64,000 nucleotides of DNA from Clostridia bacterium (GTDB lineage Bacteria; Bacillota; Clostridia; Christensenellales; SZUA-584): NCBI GenBank assembly GCA_018648645.1, contig JABGQS010000002.1, positions 1 to 64,000 of the forward strand. Direction: 5' to 3'. The number at the start of each line of letters is the position of its first letter. The first letter of the stretch is position 1. The notes under the pieces are model-generated. The model saw nothing but the letters and a program-made list of their open reading frames with translations. It did no database searches and was not told the origin of the DNA. Below, piece by piece: positions 1 to 7,814 of the stretch. A program made the translations under genes and the position numbers.

Positions 1-468
1 ACTTGGCAACGCTGTCAAACACACTTTTCAAGAAATGTACTTGATAAAACGCCAAAGAAATACCAAGCAGAACTAAAAAATCACCTAAGAGGCATCTACC
101 TTGCTAAGGATATAGCTGAAGCAAGGAGGTTGTTATCTGAAACACTTGAATTGTTTGAAGCGCTTGCACCAAAAGCAATAACATCACTTGAGGAAGGTTT
201 TGAGGATGTTATGGCTGTCATGAATCTTCCGGAAAAGTATCGAAAAAGATTACGAACAACAAACAGTATCGAACGTCTGAACGAAGAAGTTAGACGTCGT
301 GATCGTGTTATCAGAATCTATCCTAATGAAGCTTCTGTCATCAGACTATTAGGGTCAGTTCTCATAGAACAGGATGAAAAATGGTCATCAAGAAAGTATT
401 TTGATATGGATGATTATTATCAATTCATCAATAATCAACAGATAGCTGCTAACCAATCAGCTGCTTAG
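1..468 (+). CDS. IS256-family (Mutator-type) transposase, C-terminal part, cut by window edge
   Basis: The frame is open from the first base to the TAG at 466-468 and gives about 155 residues, the C-terminal third of an IS256/Mutator DDE transposase (full proteins are about 400 residues). The visible start begins with the family-typical stretch WQRCQTHFSRNVLDK. Around residues 87-101 lies TNSIERLNEEVRRR, the region that holds the third catalytic acidic residue (Glu) of the DDE triad. These enzymes cut and re-insert the element in the cytoplasm. The 5' end lies outside the window, so truncation here is only by the window edge. The terminal end of the element probably lies just downstream. Confidence 0.93.
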   Translation, partial: TWQRCQTHFSRNVLDKTPKKYQAELKNHLRGIYLAKDIAEARRLLSETLELFEALAPKAITSLEEGFEDVMAVMNLPEKYRKRLRTTNSIERLNEEVRRRDRVIRIYPNEASVIRLLGSVLIEQDEKWSSRKYFDMDDYYQFINNQQIAANQSAA

Positions 469-483
469 ATAAATGTAACCGAG

Positions 484-511
484 GAATTTACACACTTATA
501 TGGACTTGACT
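484..511 (+). mobile_element. Probable right terminus of the IS256-family element
   Basis: The short A/T-rich stretch right after the transposase stop, reading GGAATTTACACACTTAT and then GGACTTGAC, resembles the terminal inverted repeats of IS256-family elements. The matching left end is outside the window, so the exact boundary and the target duplication cannot be read. The last bases form a good -35 hexamer (TTGACT at 506-511). Confidence 0.5.
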
Positions 512-534
512 AAAACTTCAGATTACGTTATATA
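506..534 (+). promoter_or_regulatory. Promoter for budA, -35 probably inside the IS end
   Basis: TTGACT at 506-511, a 17-base spacer and TATATA at 529-534 form a plausible sigma-A promoter about 40 bases before the budA start. The -35 lies in the presumed IS terminus and the -10 in the flanking host DNA, the arrangement of a hybrid insertion-sequence promoter. Confidence 0.5.
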
Positions 535-576
535 TATTGTAGATGGTTGGCAAGACAAAGTTGGAGGAAGGATTCC

Positions 577-1362
577 ATGAGAAGAAAAATAATAATGTGG
601 GCGGTGATCTTTGTGTTTAGTATATCTTTGCTGAGCGGGTGCGATGCGCAAAAGGCGAAAGAGGATTCTGCGCTTTACCAGATATCCACGCTGCAGGCGC
701 TTATGGTGGGCGCGTATGACGGGGAGGTTACGTCCGGGCATATGAAGCATTACGGTGACACGGGGCTTGGGACGTTCGATGACCTTGACGGCGAAATGAT
801 CGTTATTGACGGGAAGGTGTATAGAGCGAGCGTGGACGGAAGTGTTGTTGAGGTGGAAGACAGCGAGACGATTCCTTTCGCGAATGTCGCGTTCCTTACG
901 ACTCAGGAGCCAATAGCGCTTTCTTTCGACGGCGGCTATGACGGGCTAAAGGCTGCGCTTGACGAGATGTTCCCGCATCAGAACGTGCCTGAGATGTTTA
1001 GCATCAGCGGTACGTTTACCAATATTGAGTATAGAAGTGTGCCTGAGCAGCATGAGCCTTTTCCTGCTCTGACAGAGGTTGTAAAGCATCAGGCGATTTT
1101 CAAAAAGGAAACTATCAGCGGAACGATTATCGGGTTTAGATTTCCCGCCTTTTTTGATGAGATGAACGTAACGGGATATCATCTTCACTTTATATCTGAC
1201 GACAGGCAGAACGGCGGTCATCTTCTTGATGTCGCTTCGGGGCAGACATGGGTTTTGGCGCAGTCGCTGGATGAGCTTTCGCTGGTTTTCCCGGACAACC
1301 TTAGGGACATTGATATGAGCGGCACAAGCGACAGCGATGTGAAGGCGGTTGAGAGTAAGTAG
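577..1362 (+). CDS. budA: Alpha-acetolactate decarboxylase, lipoprotein form
   Basis: The enzyme decarboxylates 2-acetolactate to acetoin (EC 4.1.1.5), diverting pyruvate carbon away from branched-chain amino acids. The ATG at 577 is preferred over an upstream in-frame start because GGAGGAAGG precedes it. The N-terminus is a lipoprotein signal with lipobox LLSGC, acyl Cys at residue 22. The mature part starts with ALYQISTLQALMVGAYDGE and carries the zinc-binding pattern HLHFISDDRQNGGH (His202, His204, His215) and the DLDGE loop with the conserved Glu. At 261 residues it is family length plus signal. A membrane-anchored, outward-facing version is unusual because most characterised enzymes are cytoplasmic. 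No acetolactate synthase is adjacent. Confidence 0.92.
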   Translation: MRRKIIMWAVIFVFSISLLSGCDAQKAKEDSALYQISTLQALMVGAYDGEVTSGHMKHYGDTGLGTFDDLDGEMIVIDGKVYRASVDGSVVEVEDSETIPFANVAFLTTQEPIALSFDGGYDGLKAALDEMFPHQNVPEMFSISGTFTNIEYRSVPEQHEPFPALTEVVKHQAIFKKETISGTIIGFRFPAFFDEMNVTGYHLHFISDDRQNGGHLLDVASGQTWVLAQSLDELSLVFPDNLRDIDMSGTSDSDVKAVESK

Positions 1363-1396
1363 ACGGATTGATGGGTTGGGGATTTGAGATGAAATG

Positions 1397-1425
1397 AAAA
1401 AGAGCCGTAGACGGCTCTTTTTTTG
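1397..1425 (+). terminator. Rho-independent terminator after budA
   Basis: AGAGCCG, loop TAGA, CGGCTCT, followed by a run of seven or eight T. It lies 35 bases after the budA stop. Confidence 0.85.
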
Positions 1426-1469
1426 TTGATGTTGGTAACTCTTGTTGTAATATATTTTACGCAGCGGTG

Positions 1470-1498
1470 TTTACACATGTGTGTAAGTGTGATATGAT
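1470..1498 (+). promoter_or_regulatory. TetR-gene promoter overlapped by a palindromic operator
   Basis: TTTACA (1470-1475), a 17-base spacer and TATGAT (1493-1498) form a promoter. The palindrome TTACACA-TG-TGTGTAA (1471-1486) covers the -35 box, a usual place for an autorepressing TetR-family operator. Binding by the downstream regulator is inferred from position only. Confidence 0.6.
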
Positions 1499-1572
1499 GA
1501 ATATAAGATAAGTACAAACGTAACGGTTAAATGCGCGTATCTGCGCAAGTGTGTAGGATAATGGAGGGTGTT

Positions 1573-2091
1573 ATGTCTAATAAATCGATGAATGTGATTG
1601 CAGAGGCGTTGATGCGGCAGCTTGGTGAGAGACCGTTTGAGGAGATTTCGATATCGCAGATATGCGAGAATGCGGCGGTTGCAAGAAAGACGTTTTATAA
1701 TAACTTTGGCAGCAAGGAAGCGGTGGTGGAGCACGTTGCGCAGAAGCTGTTGCAGGTTTATCAAGAAATGATCGCTGAGGAGAAAGCGGATTCGCTGAAG
1801 GATATGGCGTATCTGTATTTTCGCTTTGGGGAGAGATTTAGCAAAGTGCTGTCGGTGTTTATAGAGAACAATCTGTTCTATTTGTTTGTGAAGCAGTTTG
1901 ATGAGATGCTGCCGGCGATTAATACGCTGTTGTTTGGAGATAAGATAAACGAAATGGGTGACGAGAATCTGAAGTACGTATTTGCGTTTAACTCGGCCGG
2001 GGTTAACCGATTGCTGGATATATGGATAGAGACGGGGATGGGTAAAACGCCGAGAGAGATGGGCGATATCTATAATTCGATCACGAAATAG
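1573..2091 (+). CDS. TetR/AcrR-family transcriptional regulator
   Basis: 172-residue one-component regulator. The helix-turn-helix is in residues 20-50 (PFEEISISQICENAAVARKT followed by FYNNFGSKE), very typical for TetR proteins. The C-terminal ligand domain is divergent and gives no clue to the ligand. The ATG at 1573 is chosen over one 14 codons upstream because GGAGGG lies 6 bases before it. It is monocistronic, with its own promoter and terminator. The only obvious candidate target is its own promoter, which carries a 16-base palindrome; it may also act on genes elsewhere. Confidence 0.85.
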   Translation: MSNKSMNVIAEALMRQLGERPFEEISISQICENAAVARKTFYNNFGSKEAVVEHVAQKLLQVYQEMIAEEKADSLKDMAYLYFRFGERFSKVLSVFIENNLFYLFVKQFDEMLPAINTLLFGDKINEMGDENLKYVFAFNSAGVNRLLDIWIETGMGKTPREMGDIYNSITK

Positions 2092-2133
2092 CGGAAAACA
2101 AGGTGAGATAGAACATCTATAACAAGCATTATA

Positions 2134-2165
2134 AAAGGGCTAAGCGAGTGCGCAGCCCTTTTTTG
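2134..2165. terminator. Bidirectional terminator between convergent genes
   Basis: AAGGGCT and AGCCCTT arms with a 12-base loop, T-run on the plus strand and A-run before the stem. It can end both the TetR gene (plus) and the isomerase gene (minus). Confidence 0.75.
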
Positions 2166-2206
2166 TTGTTTAAATTATGTTCGCAGTCATCGTTTGCTAC
2201 CTGTTG

Positions 2207-3520
2207 CTATACGCGTACTGCCCGAATACCTTTGAGCAGGCAATAGTCCTCTATCTGTCGGCTTAAGTCGCCGTAGGCTATCGCGAAGTGTTGACCAGCG
2301 TAGTTTTTGACGAGGTCATTAACATCGCCGTCGAGAAGAACGTCGAGCGCCGGCATGTAGCCTTGGCGCTTTTGCGTTGGCTGACCTTGGCCTGTGAAAT
2401 AGACGATGTGGTAGCTGCCGATGTCCTCGACCATGCGCATGACCGTGACGCGCTCGGGACGCATCACGAAACTGTTTTGAATACCTGTGAAGCCGGGGTG
2501 GGGCATGAAGTTGGTGATTTGCGGGTTATCGCCCATTGAGAATGGGAGGAAGCCACACGAGCTTAGCTTTAGCGTGTTGCCTTCGTGGTTCATGGCGTCG
2601 CCGTATGTGACGACATTGCCGGAGAGAAGGTGCAGTATCATCATGGAGACGGTGTTCATCATGTCGCCCTCGCACGAGCCGACTATGCCCATATCGGACA
2701 GCGACGAAACGGGCACGCACGCGACCATGCCGTACTCTTTGCTGAACTCGTACTGGCACTTTACGTTCATGGCAGCAAGACCCTGCTTGTCGCAGATGTC
2801 TTTTAGCGCGAAGCTGAGGTTTGCCGCTTTGTTCAGGAAATCGTCTGATACGTCGTCCGCGATTTTTGCGCGAGCACGCAGCCAGTCGATGGTATTGTCT
2901 CTGTCGGCTTCTGAAACCGCTTCGGCGCGGTTGATTAGCGTGTATGAGTCCATTTGGACGACCTCTGGACCGATGCGGGTGCGAAGCAGCACGTGGTCGA
3001 AAGTGCCTGTGTATATGCTCATGGATGTGTAGCCAACGAGACCGATGCGCGTGCGTTTCATGACGCTCTCGCAAACAGCCGCTTTGGCGAATGAGACCAC
3101 TTCGTCCACAGTCGCGTCATCATCACAGCCGCCCAAGATCGCTTTGTATTTGTAGCCGACTCTGTCCATCACGCCCTTGAACATGGCGAACGAGACGTAT
3201 GAGCCTGTGCTCTCCAAGACACCATCCATTTCGAACATGCCAAAGCCCCAAAGGCACATCGGCAGGTGCTCGACCTCGCGGATGACCGACATGGCGTTTG
3301 GACATTCTATCCATGTGCCCATGAAAATGATGACACCGTCGACATCGGCCTGCAAAAGCGCTTTGCCCGCCGCCTGAGCGTTTATGTGGTTGGTGACCGG
3401 ACCCGGAACAGCGAACACTTCTATGCCGCGCGCGGTTAAGCTGTCCACTGCTGTTTCTGCCATATTGATCGCGTTGTCGTCCACGTAATCCTCGTGGCAG
3501 ATGTTTACAAAGCCTATCAT
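2207..3520 (-). CDS. L-fucose/L-arabinose isomerase-like protein
   Basis: 437 residues with the overall plan of the FucI/AraA isomerase superfamily: an N-terminal Rossmann-like region (MIGFVNICHEDYVDD, with VDGVIIFMGTW), a middle domain and a C-terminal beta domain (EGDMMNTVSMMILHLLSGN; PHPGFTGIQNSFVMRPERVT). Such enzymes interconvert aldoses and ketoses, and several members of this subgroup have no proven substrate. The start at 3520 is chosen over 3532 because GAGG lies 7 bases before it. The cyclase-family gene is 78 bases upstream on the same strand, so the two may be co-transcribed. Exact sugar unknown. Confidence 0.75.
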   Translation of the reverse strand: MIGFVNICHEDYVDDNAINMAETAVDSLTARGIEVFAVPGPVTNHINAQAAGKALLQADVDGVIIFMGTWIECPNAMSVIREVEHLPMCLWGFGMFEMDGVLESTGSYVSFAMFKGVMDRVGYKYKAILGGCDDDATVDEVVSFAKAAVCESVMKRTRIGLVGYTSMSIYTGTFDHVLLRTRIGPEVVQMDSYTLINRAEAVSEADRDNTIDWLRARAKIADDVSDDFLNKAANLSFALKDICDKQGLAAMNVKCQYEFSKEYGMVACVPVSSLSDMGIVGSCEGDMMNTVSMMILHLLSGNVVTYGDAMNHEGNTLKLSSCGFLPFSMGDNPQITNFMPHPGFTGIQNSFVMRPERVTVMRMVEDIGSYHIVYFTGQGQPTQKRQGYMPALDVLLDGDVNDLVKNYAGQHFAIAYGDLSRQIEDYCLLKGIRAVRV

Positions 3521-3598
3521 ATGATACCTCATTTCGAGTTGTGTGATTTCAAGTTTATTATAATACTCGGCTGTGTTTTGAGCAAGATGTACTTTGCG

Positions 3599-4231
3599 TT
3601 AGTCGGTGATTGCTATTGCGCGGGCGGGCGAGCCATCAGCACCGATTAGTTTTAGAGGTAGGGCGCAGAATGTGAATGGGTCGCTATTAAGAGCGGACAG
3701 GTTCACCAAGCCTTCGACTATGAGAATATCGCCACCGAGAAGAGTTTTGTGAACGCGCTGCCAGTCAGCGGCGCAGGGGCATGGCATATCGATGCCAAGA
3801 AGTCCGATTTGTTTGTCGACAAACCACGCTGCGAGCTTTGGCGAAATGCAGGGGCTGTCAGTGAAGTATTGATTTGTATTTAGGTGTTTGTCCCAGCCGG
3901 TTTGGATAATGATGCCCATGCCGGGTTTGATATCACTCTTATAGGGCAGCAGGTGGGCGATGTCGATTGTGCTGCCCCGCGGAAGGTGCGAAAGGTTTGC
4001 CATAACCGCGAGTACTACAAAGCGGGAGGCAGGAATATCGGAAATGCTTTGTGCACCGTCAATCATGTGACTTGGCGCGTCGATGTGCGTGCCTTGATGT
4101 GTGCCAAACGTAACTTTGGATAAGTTAAAACCGTCGGTGGCGATATCGCTGTGAGGGGTTATACTATAAGGCGGATCGCCGGGTGGTGCCAGCGCGCCGT
4201 CCATTATATCTGCTGTCAAGTCGATAATCAT
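3599..4231 (-). CDS. Cyclase-family hydrolase (kynurenine formamidase-like fold)
   Basis: 210-residue member of the cyclase family (PF04199), which holds kynurenine formamidases, isatin hydrolases and several amide or lactone hydrolases. The metal-binding signature is seen as GTHQGTHIDAPSH, with further conserved segments IDMPCPCAADW and HKTLLGGDILIVEGLVNL. The start at 4231 has GGAG at the correct distance; an upstream in-frame ATG at 4252 is less likely. Pairing with an isomerase-like gene suggests a small catabolic unit; tryptophan breakdown is not supported because no other kyn gene is near. Confidence 0.8.
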   Translation of the reverse strand: MIIDLTADIMDGALAPPGDPPYSITPHSDIATDGFNLSKVTFGTHQGTHIDAPSHMIDGAQSISDIPASRFVVLAVMANLSHLPRGSTIDIAHLLPYKSDIKPGMGIIIQTGWDKHLNTNQYFTDSPCISPKLAAWFVDKQIGLLGIDMPCPCAADWQRVHKTLLGGDILIVEGLVNLSALNSDPFTFCALPLKLIGADGSPARAIAITD

Positions 4232-4254
4232 AAGCGCTCCTATTGCTTGCATGC

Positions 4255-4302
4255 AAAAACGGGGTTCGTACTGAATTGTGTCAGTTTCAGTATAAACCCC
4301 GT
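4255..4302 (-). terminator. Terminator for the VWA lipoprotein gene
   Basis: Long hairpin with arms ACGGGGTTCGTACTGAA and TTCAGTATAAACCCCGT. On the minus strand it is followed by TTTTTGC. It lies 31 bases past the stop of the VWA gene. Confidence 0.75.
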
Positions 4303-4333
4303 GCTGTGTTTTCGCAAGCAGGATGCAGGCGTG

Positions 4334-5650
4334 CTAGTTGACTTGCTCGTTTATGAGTCGCACCAGCAGGTCGTTTAAGTATTCTACATCGTAGTCGCCT
4401 ATTGTAGGCTCTATATGCGAGTTTCCAATACCGCTGTGGTCTGTCAGGAAGACGTAAGTTCCGTTTGTGCTGACGCTTAGGAATCGCAGGAGGAACTCTG
4501 TCTCTTTATCCACACCGCTTGACGCTATGGGGATAATCTTGATGCCCATGGCCGCGGCCTGCTCCGTAATTGCTTCGAGATCGCGCAGGGTGGCTCCCGT
4601 GTGATGCGGCGGTGCATCGAGCACCAGAAAGAGCAGCCTTGCCTTGGCATCAGGATTCCAATCGTGCTCTTTGATAGCGCTTTGCATTGCTGCCGTAACC
4701 GCTTCGGGATAATCGCCGCCGCCGTTGGCGCTTTGGCGCTCGATTTGATTGATCACGCTGCCGATGTCGCTTTGGAACGGAAAGGGCTTGACGATATAAT
4801 CATCGCCCTTGTCGCGATAGAAGTTGGCGGACAGGCGAATATCCAGCTCGCCCGCGTTGGCGCTTTGCACTTTGTCGATTACGTTGATGAGTTCTGTCTT
4901 TAGATATTCGAGCTCGTCGCTCATTGAGCCGGTTGTGTCTATCATGAACATGATGTCCACTTGGTTTGACGGCTGCACATAATTGTCAAAATCGAAGTAG
5001 ATGTCTTGATTGTCATCGAAAACGGCTGAAGCCCGGGCATCGTTATATGTTACATGAATGGTCAACTCTGAGCCGAGCTGAGCTTCGCTGAACAGACCGG
5101 GAAACAGATACGCGATTCCTTCGTTGTCCGTTATTGCCTGAAACAGCGTTTCGCCTTGGCTGCTTCGTACCTCTACCTGAGCGTTCTGGACTGGTGTGTC
5201 GCCGCTGAGCACGGTTACTGCGATTCTTGTGAAGTCATCAAAGCCCCAGTATTCTTTCATACCGTACCATTCGTTGTTTTGCATCAGCTCTGTAAAAAAG
5301 CCGAATTCCTCGTTGTCGTTCCACTCGCCTGCTGTGAGCTGACCTGAGATGCTTTGATCGTGCCCACTGCCTTCGGTGTCGGCTGATTCTTTCTCCATCG
5401 CTTCTTCTGCAGCCGGCTCGTCTGCCCAGTCCCCTTCACTTTCGACTGAGTCGTCTGCGAAATCGCCCGCGGGAGCTTCACCCACATCTGCCACGGGGGC
5501 GTCTGCGAGCTCGTCCGAGGACTCGTAGGCCTCTAAATCGCTGCTGCTGTATGAGGAATCCGAGTCTGAGGCTGGTTCGCTTGGAGCACAAGAGGCGAGC
5601 AAGAGGCAAGCCAGTATAAGTACAATTGTTATTGTGATAAGTCGTTTCAT
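4334..5650 (-). CDS. VWA-domain lipoprotein
   Basis: 438 residues. Signal peptide with lipobox LLASC, then a Ser/Asp/Glu/Ala-rich acidic linker to about residue 105 that probably spans the cell wall. Residues 145-215 resemble a carboxypeptidase-regulatory or Ig-like beta domain (VQNAQVEVRSSQGETLF). From about residue 230 a von Willebrand factor A domain begins at VDIMFMIDTTGSMSDELEYL, with a MIDAS of the DTTGSMS type as in hemicentin-like VWA proteins. Likely an extracellular adhesion or metal-dependent binding protein; partner unknown. Start 5650 is preferred over 5656 because GGAGG is only two bases from the latter. Confidence 0.85.
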   Translation of the reverse strand: MKRLITITIVLILACLLLASCAPSEPASDSDSSYSSSDLEAYESSDELADAPVADVGEAPAGDFADDSVESEGDWADEPAAEEAMEKESADTEGSGHDQSISGQLTAGEWNDNEEFGFFTELMQNNEWYGMKEYWGFDDFTRIAVTVLSGDTPVQNAQVEVRSSQGETLFQAITDNEGIAYLFPGLFSEAQLGSELTIHVTYNDARASAVFDDNQDIYFDFDNYVQPSNQVDIMFMIDTTGSMSDELEYLKTELINVIDKVQSANAGELDIRLSANFYRDKGDDYIVKPFPFQSDIGSVINQIERQSANGGGDYPEAVTAAMQSAIKEHDWNPDAKARLLFLVLDAPPHHTGATLRDLEAITEQAAAMGIKIIPIASSGVDKETEFLLRFLSVSTNGTYVFLTDHSGIGNSHIEPTIGDYDVEYLNDLLVRLINEQVN

Positions 5651-5759
5651 TTTCATATCCTCCGAAAGTTGAATTGTCTGTAAATTACTCGTTAGTTTAG
5701 TGCCTATATATACTTAGACGTTGTTCGCAGGCAAAAAGTTTCATTAAAGCGCAATAATC

Positions 5760-5788
5760 TTGACATAAAAAGGCTGAGTCGTTAAGAT
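5760..5788 (+). promoter_or_regulatory. Promoter of the amino-sugar operon
   Basis: TTGACA (5760-5765), 17-base spacer, TAAGAT (5783-5788), followed 35-40 bases later by an AGAGGTGG ribosome site. Confidence 0.7.
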
Positions 5789-5835
5789 ATAAGCAATAAC
5801 CATGATAGATATTCCAATAACAAAGAGGTGGATTT

Positions 5836-6753
5836 TTGAATAAACCCGTTCTTATTATTATGGCTGCCGGGATGGGCAGCAGATACGGAAAGCTAAAACA
5901 GCTTGATCCCGTGGATGAGCATGGTCATATGATTATAGATTATTCGATTTATGACGCGCATTTGGCTGGGTTTGAGACGGTTGTGTTCGTGATTAAGCAG
6001 CAAATGCAAGCGGTGTTTAAGCAGAAGATTGGTGACAGAATCGCAGAAATTATGAATGTGCAGTATGTGTATCAGCAGTTGTCCGACGTGCCGGACGGGT
6101 TCAGCGTACCAAAGGGACGCGAAAAGCCGTGGGGAACAGCGCACGCCGTGATGAGCGCGAGGCATGTTGTGGACAGCCCGTTTGCCGTTATCAACGCGGA
6201 CGACTATTATGGGCAGAGCGCTATAAAGGCGATATATGATTTTCTGGTGAGCGAAAAGGAAGACAACGCGCACGCGATGGTCGGGTATAAAATTGAGAAT
6301 GCATTGACCGAGCACGGGTATGTGTCGCGCGGGATATGCGAAACGGATGAGGACATGAGTCTGGTGACAATAAACGAGCGTACGCATATTGAGCGGCATG
6401 AAGACGGTGCTGTGTATATTGAAGACGGCGTGGCGACTATTATCCCTGCCGGAACTTTTGCATCGCTGAACCTTTGGGGTTTTTCGCTTTCAATGATGGA
6501 CGAGATTGAGCGCGAGTTCGCGATATTCCTGAAAAACGAAGTGGGCAGCAAAGAAACCGCCAGCGAGTTTTATCTGCCCTTTGTGCCCGGAAAACTGGTG
6601 GAGGAAAACAGGGCGAGCGTGAAGGTGCTTGAAACGGACGAGAAGTGGTATGGCGTGACGTATAAGCCCGACATGAACATCGTGAAGCAGGCGCTTAATA
6701 GCATGAGAGAAAACGGAAAGTATCCGGATGTGTTATGGGAGGACAAACATTGA
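5836..6753 (+). CDS. Sugar-1-phosphate nucleotidyltransferase
   Basis: 305 residues. The N-terminal Rossmann motif MAAGMGSRYGKLKQLDPV matches the LxAGxGxRxxxxKQ signature of NTP-transferase enzymes that make NDP-sugars from sugar 1-phosphates. The metal-binding Asp is in INADDYYGQ. The start is TTG at 5836, preceded by AGAGGTGG at 5824-5831. It is the first gene of an operon followed directly by a NahK-like kinase that would supply its HexNAc 1-phosphate. By analogy with GalNAc/GlcNAc salvage clusters the product may be UDP-HexNAc, an inference. Base specificity cannot be read. Confidence 0.82.
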   Translation: MNKPVLIIMAAGMGSRYGKLKQLDPVDEHGHMIIDYSIYDAHLAGFETVVFVIKQQMQAVFKQKIGDRIAEIMNVQYVYQQLSDVPDGFSVPKGREKPWGTAHAVMSARHVVDSPFAVINADDYYGQSAIKAIYDFLVSEKEDNAHAMVGYKIENALTEHGYVSRGICETDEDMSLVTINERTHIERHEDGAVYIEDGVATIIPAGTFASLNLWGFSLSMMDEIEREFAIFLKNEVGSKETASEFYLPFVPGKLVEENRASVKVLETDEKWYGVTYKPDMNIVKQALNSMRENGKYPDVLWEDKH

Positions 6754-7814
6754 TTAGAGTCGCGAGAGATTTCAGGATAAAAGGTAATCCCGTTTCAAGC
6801 GAGTTGTTTGGTAATGGTCATATTAATACGACGTATAAAGTGGATTGTGACAACGGCCGCGAGTATATTATACAGAAGCTGAACACCAACACGTTTAAGG
6901 ACCCGCATATGTTGATGGACAACCTTGCTGCTATCACTTCGCATCTGAAAAAGAGAACCGACAATAAGCGCGAAGTGCTCTCGCTTGTGAAGGCAGAGTC
7001 GGGCGCATCGCACGTGATTGACGAGGACGGCGGTTTTTGGCGGGCGTTTGAGTTTGTGACGGACAGCGTTTGTCTGCAAAGGGCGGAAACGGCGGAGGAT
7101 TTTTATGAGAGCGCGGTGGCGTTCGGGCGGTTCCAAAACCTGTTGATTGATTTCCCCACGCACACGCTTGGCGAGACCATACCCGATTTTCACGATACCG
7201 TGAAGCGGTATGCCGCGTTTAAACAAGCTGTTGAGCAGGACGTTTGCGGCAGGGCGGCGGGAGCGCAAAGAGAAATAGAATTTGTGTTGGAGCGAGAAGA
7301 TTTTGCTTCGATATTTGTGGACTATATTGCGTCGGGGCAAGTGCCGCTGAGAGTAACGCACAACGACGCGAAGCTGAACAACGTTTTGTTTGACAAGAAC
7401 ACGCGAAAAGGGCTTTGTGTGATTGACCTTGATACCGTGATGCCGGGCGTTGTGATGAACGATTTTGGCGACGCGATACGTTTTGGCGCGAGTACTGCCG
7501 CCGAGGATGAGAAGGATCTTGATAAGGTGGAAATGAGCCTTGAGCTGTTTGAAGCGTTTGTAAAGGGATTTTTACACACATGTGGAAGCAGCCTTACACA
7601 GTTGGAGATTGACTTGCTGCCGACCGGAGCGAAGATGATGACTTTAGAGTGCGGGATGAGGTTCCTCGGAGACTATATATCGGGTGACACATATTTTAAT
7701 ATCCATTACGAAACACAGAACCTCGACAGGTTTAGAACGCATTTGAAGCTTGTGTCTGACATGGAGAGCAAGTGGGAAGCCATGCACGAGATAGTGAACA
7801 AGGAGTGCAGATAA
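6750..7814 (+). CDS. N-acetylhexosamine 1-kinase-like phosphotransferase (APH fold)
   Basis: About 354 residues of the aminoglycoside-phosphotransferase/choline-kinase fold. The catalytic loop is VTHNDAKLNNVLFD (HxDxxxxN) and the metal motif is VIDLDTVMPG. FGNGHINTTYKV near the N-terminus and the length resemble NahK, which phosphorylates GlcNAc or GalNAc at C1. TTG at 6750 is preferred: it overlaps the stop of the nucleotidyltransferase and has GGAGG 8 bases before it; an ATG at 6735 is the alternative. Translational coupling with the upstream gene and the sugar-enzyme neighbours support a sugar role rather than antibiotic resistance. Confidence 0.82.
   Translation: MIRVARDFRIKGNPVSSELFGNGHINTTYKVDCDNGREYIIQKLNTNTFKDPHMLMDNLAAITSHLKKRTDNKREVLSLVKAESGASHVIDEDGGFWRAFEFVTDSVCLQRAETAEDFYESAVAFGRFQNLLIDFPTHTLGETIPDFHDTVKRYAAFKQAVEQDVCGRAAGAQREIEFVLEREDFASIFVDYIASGQVPLRVTHNDAKLNNVLFDKNTRKGLCVIDLDTVMPGVVMNDFGDAIRFGASTAAEDEKDLDKVEMSLELFEAFVKGFLHTCGSSLTQLEIDLLPTGAKMMTLECGMRFLGDYISGDTYFNIHYETQNLDRFRTHLKLVSDMESKWEAMHEIVNKECR

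Noticed and set aside
1-468. Truncated transposase pseudogene
   Set aside because: The missing 5' part is outside the window; the visible frame is intact, so no evidence of decay.
6750-7814. Aminoglycoside resistance enzyme
   Set aside because: The APH fold is present, but the operon with a nucleotidyltransferase, ROK kinase and nagA and the NahK-like length point to sugar phosphorylation.
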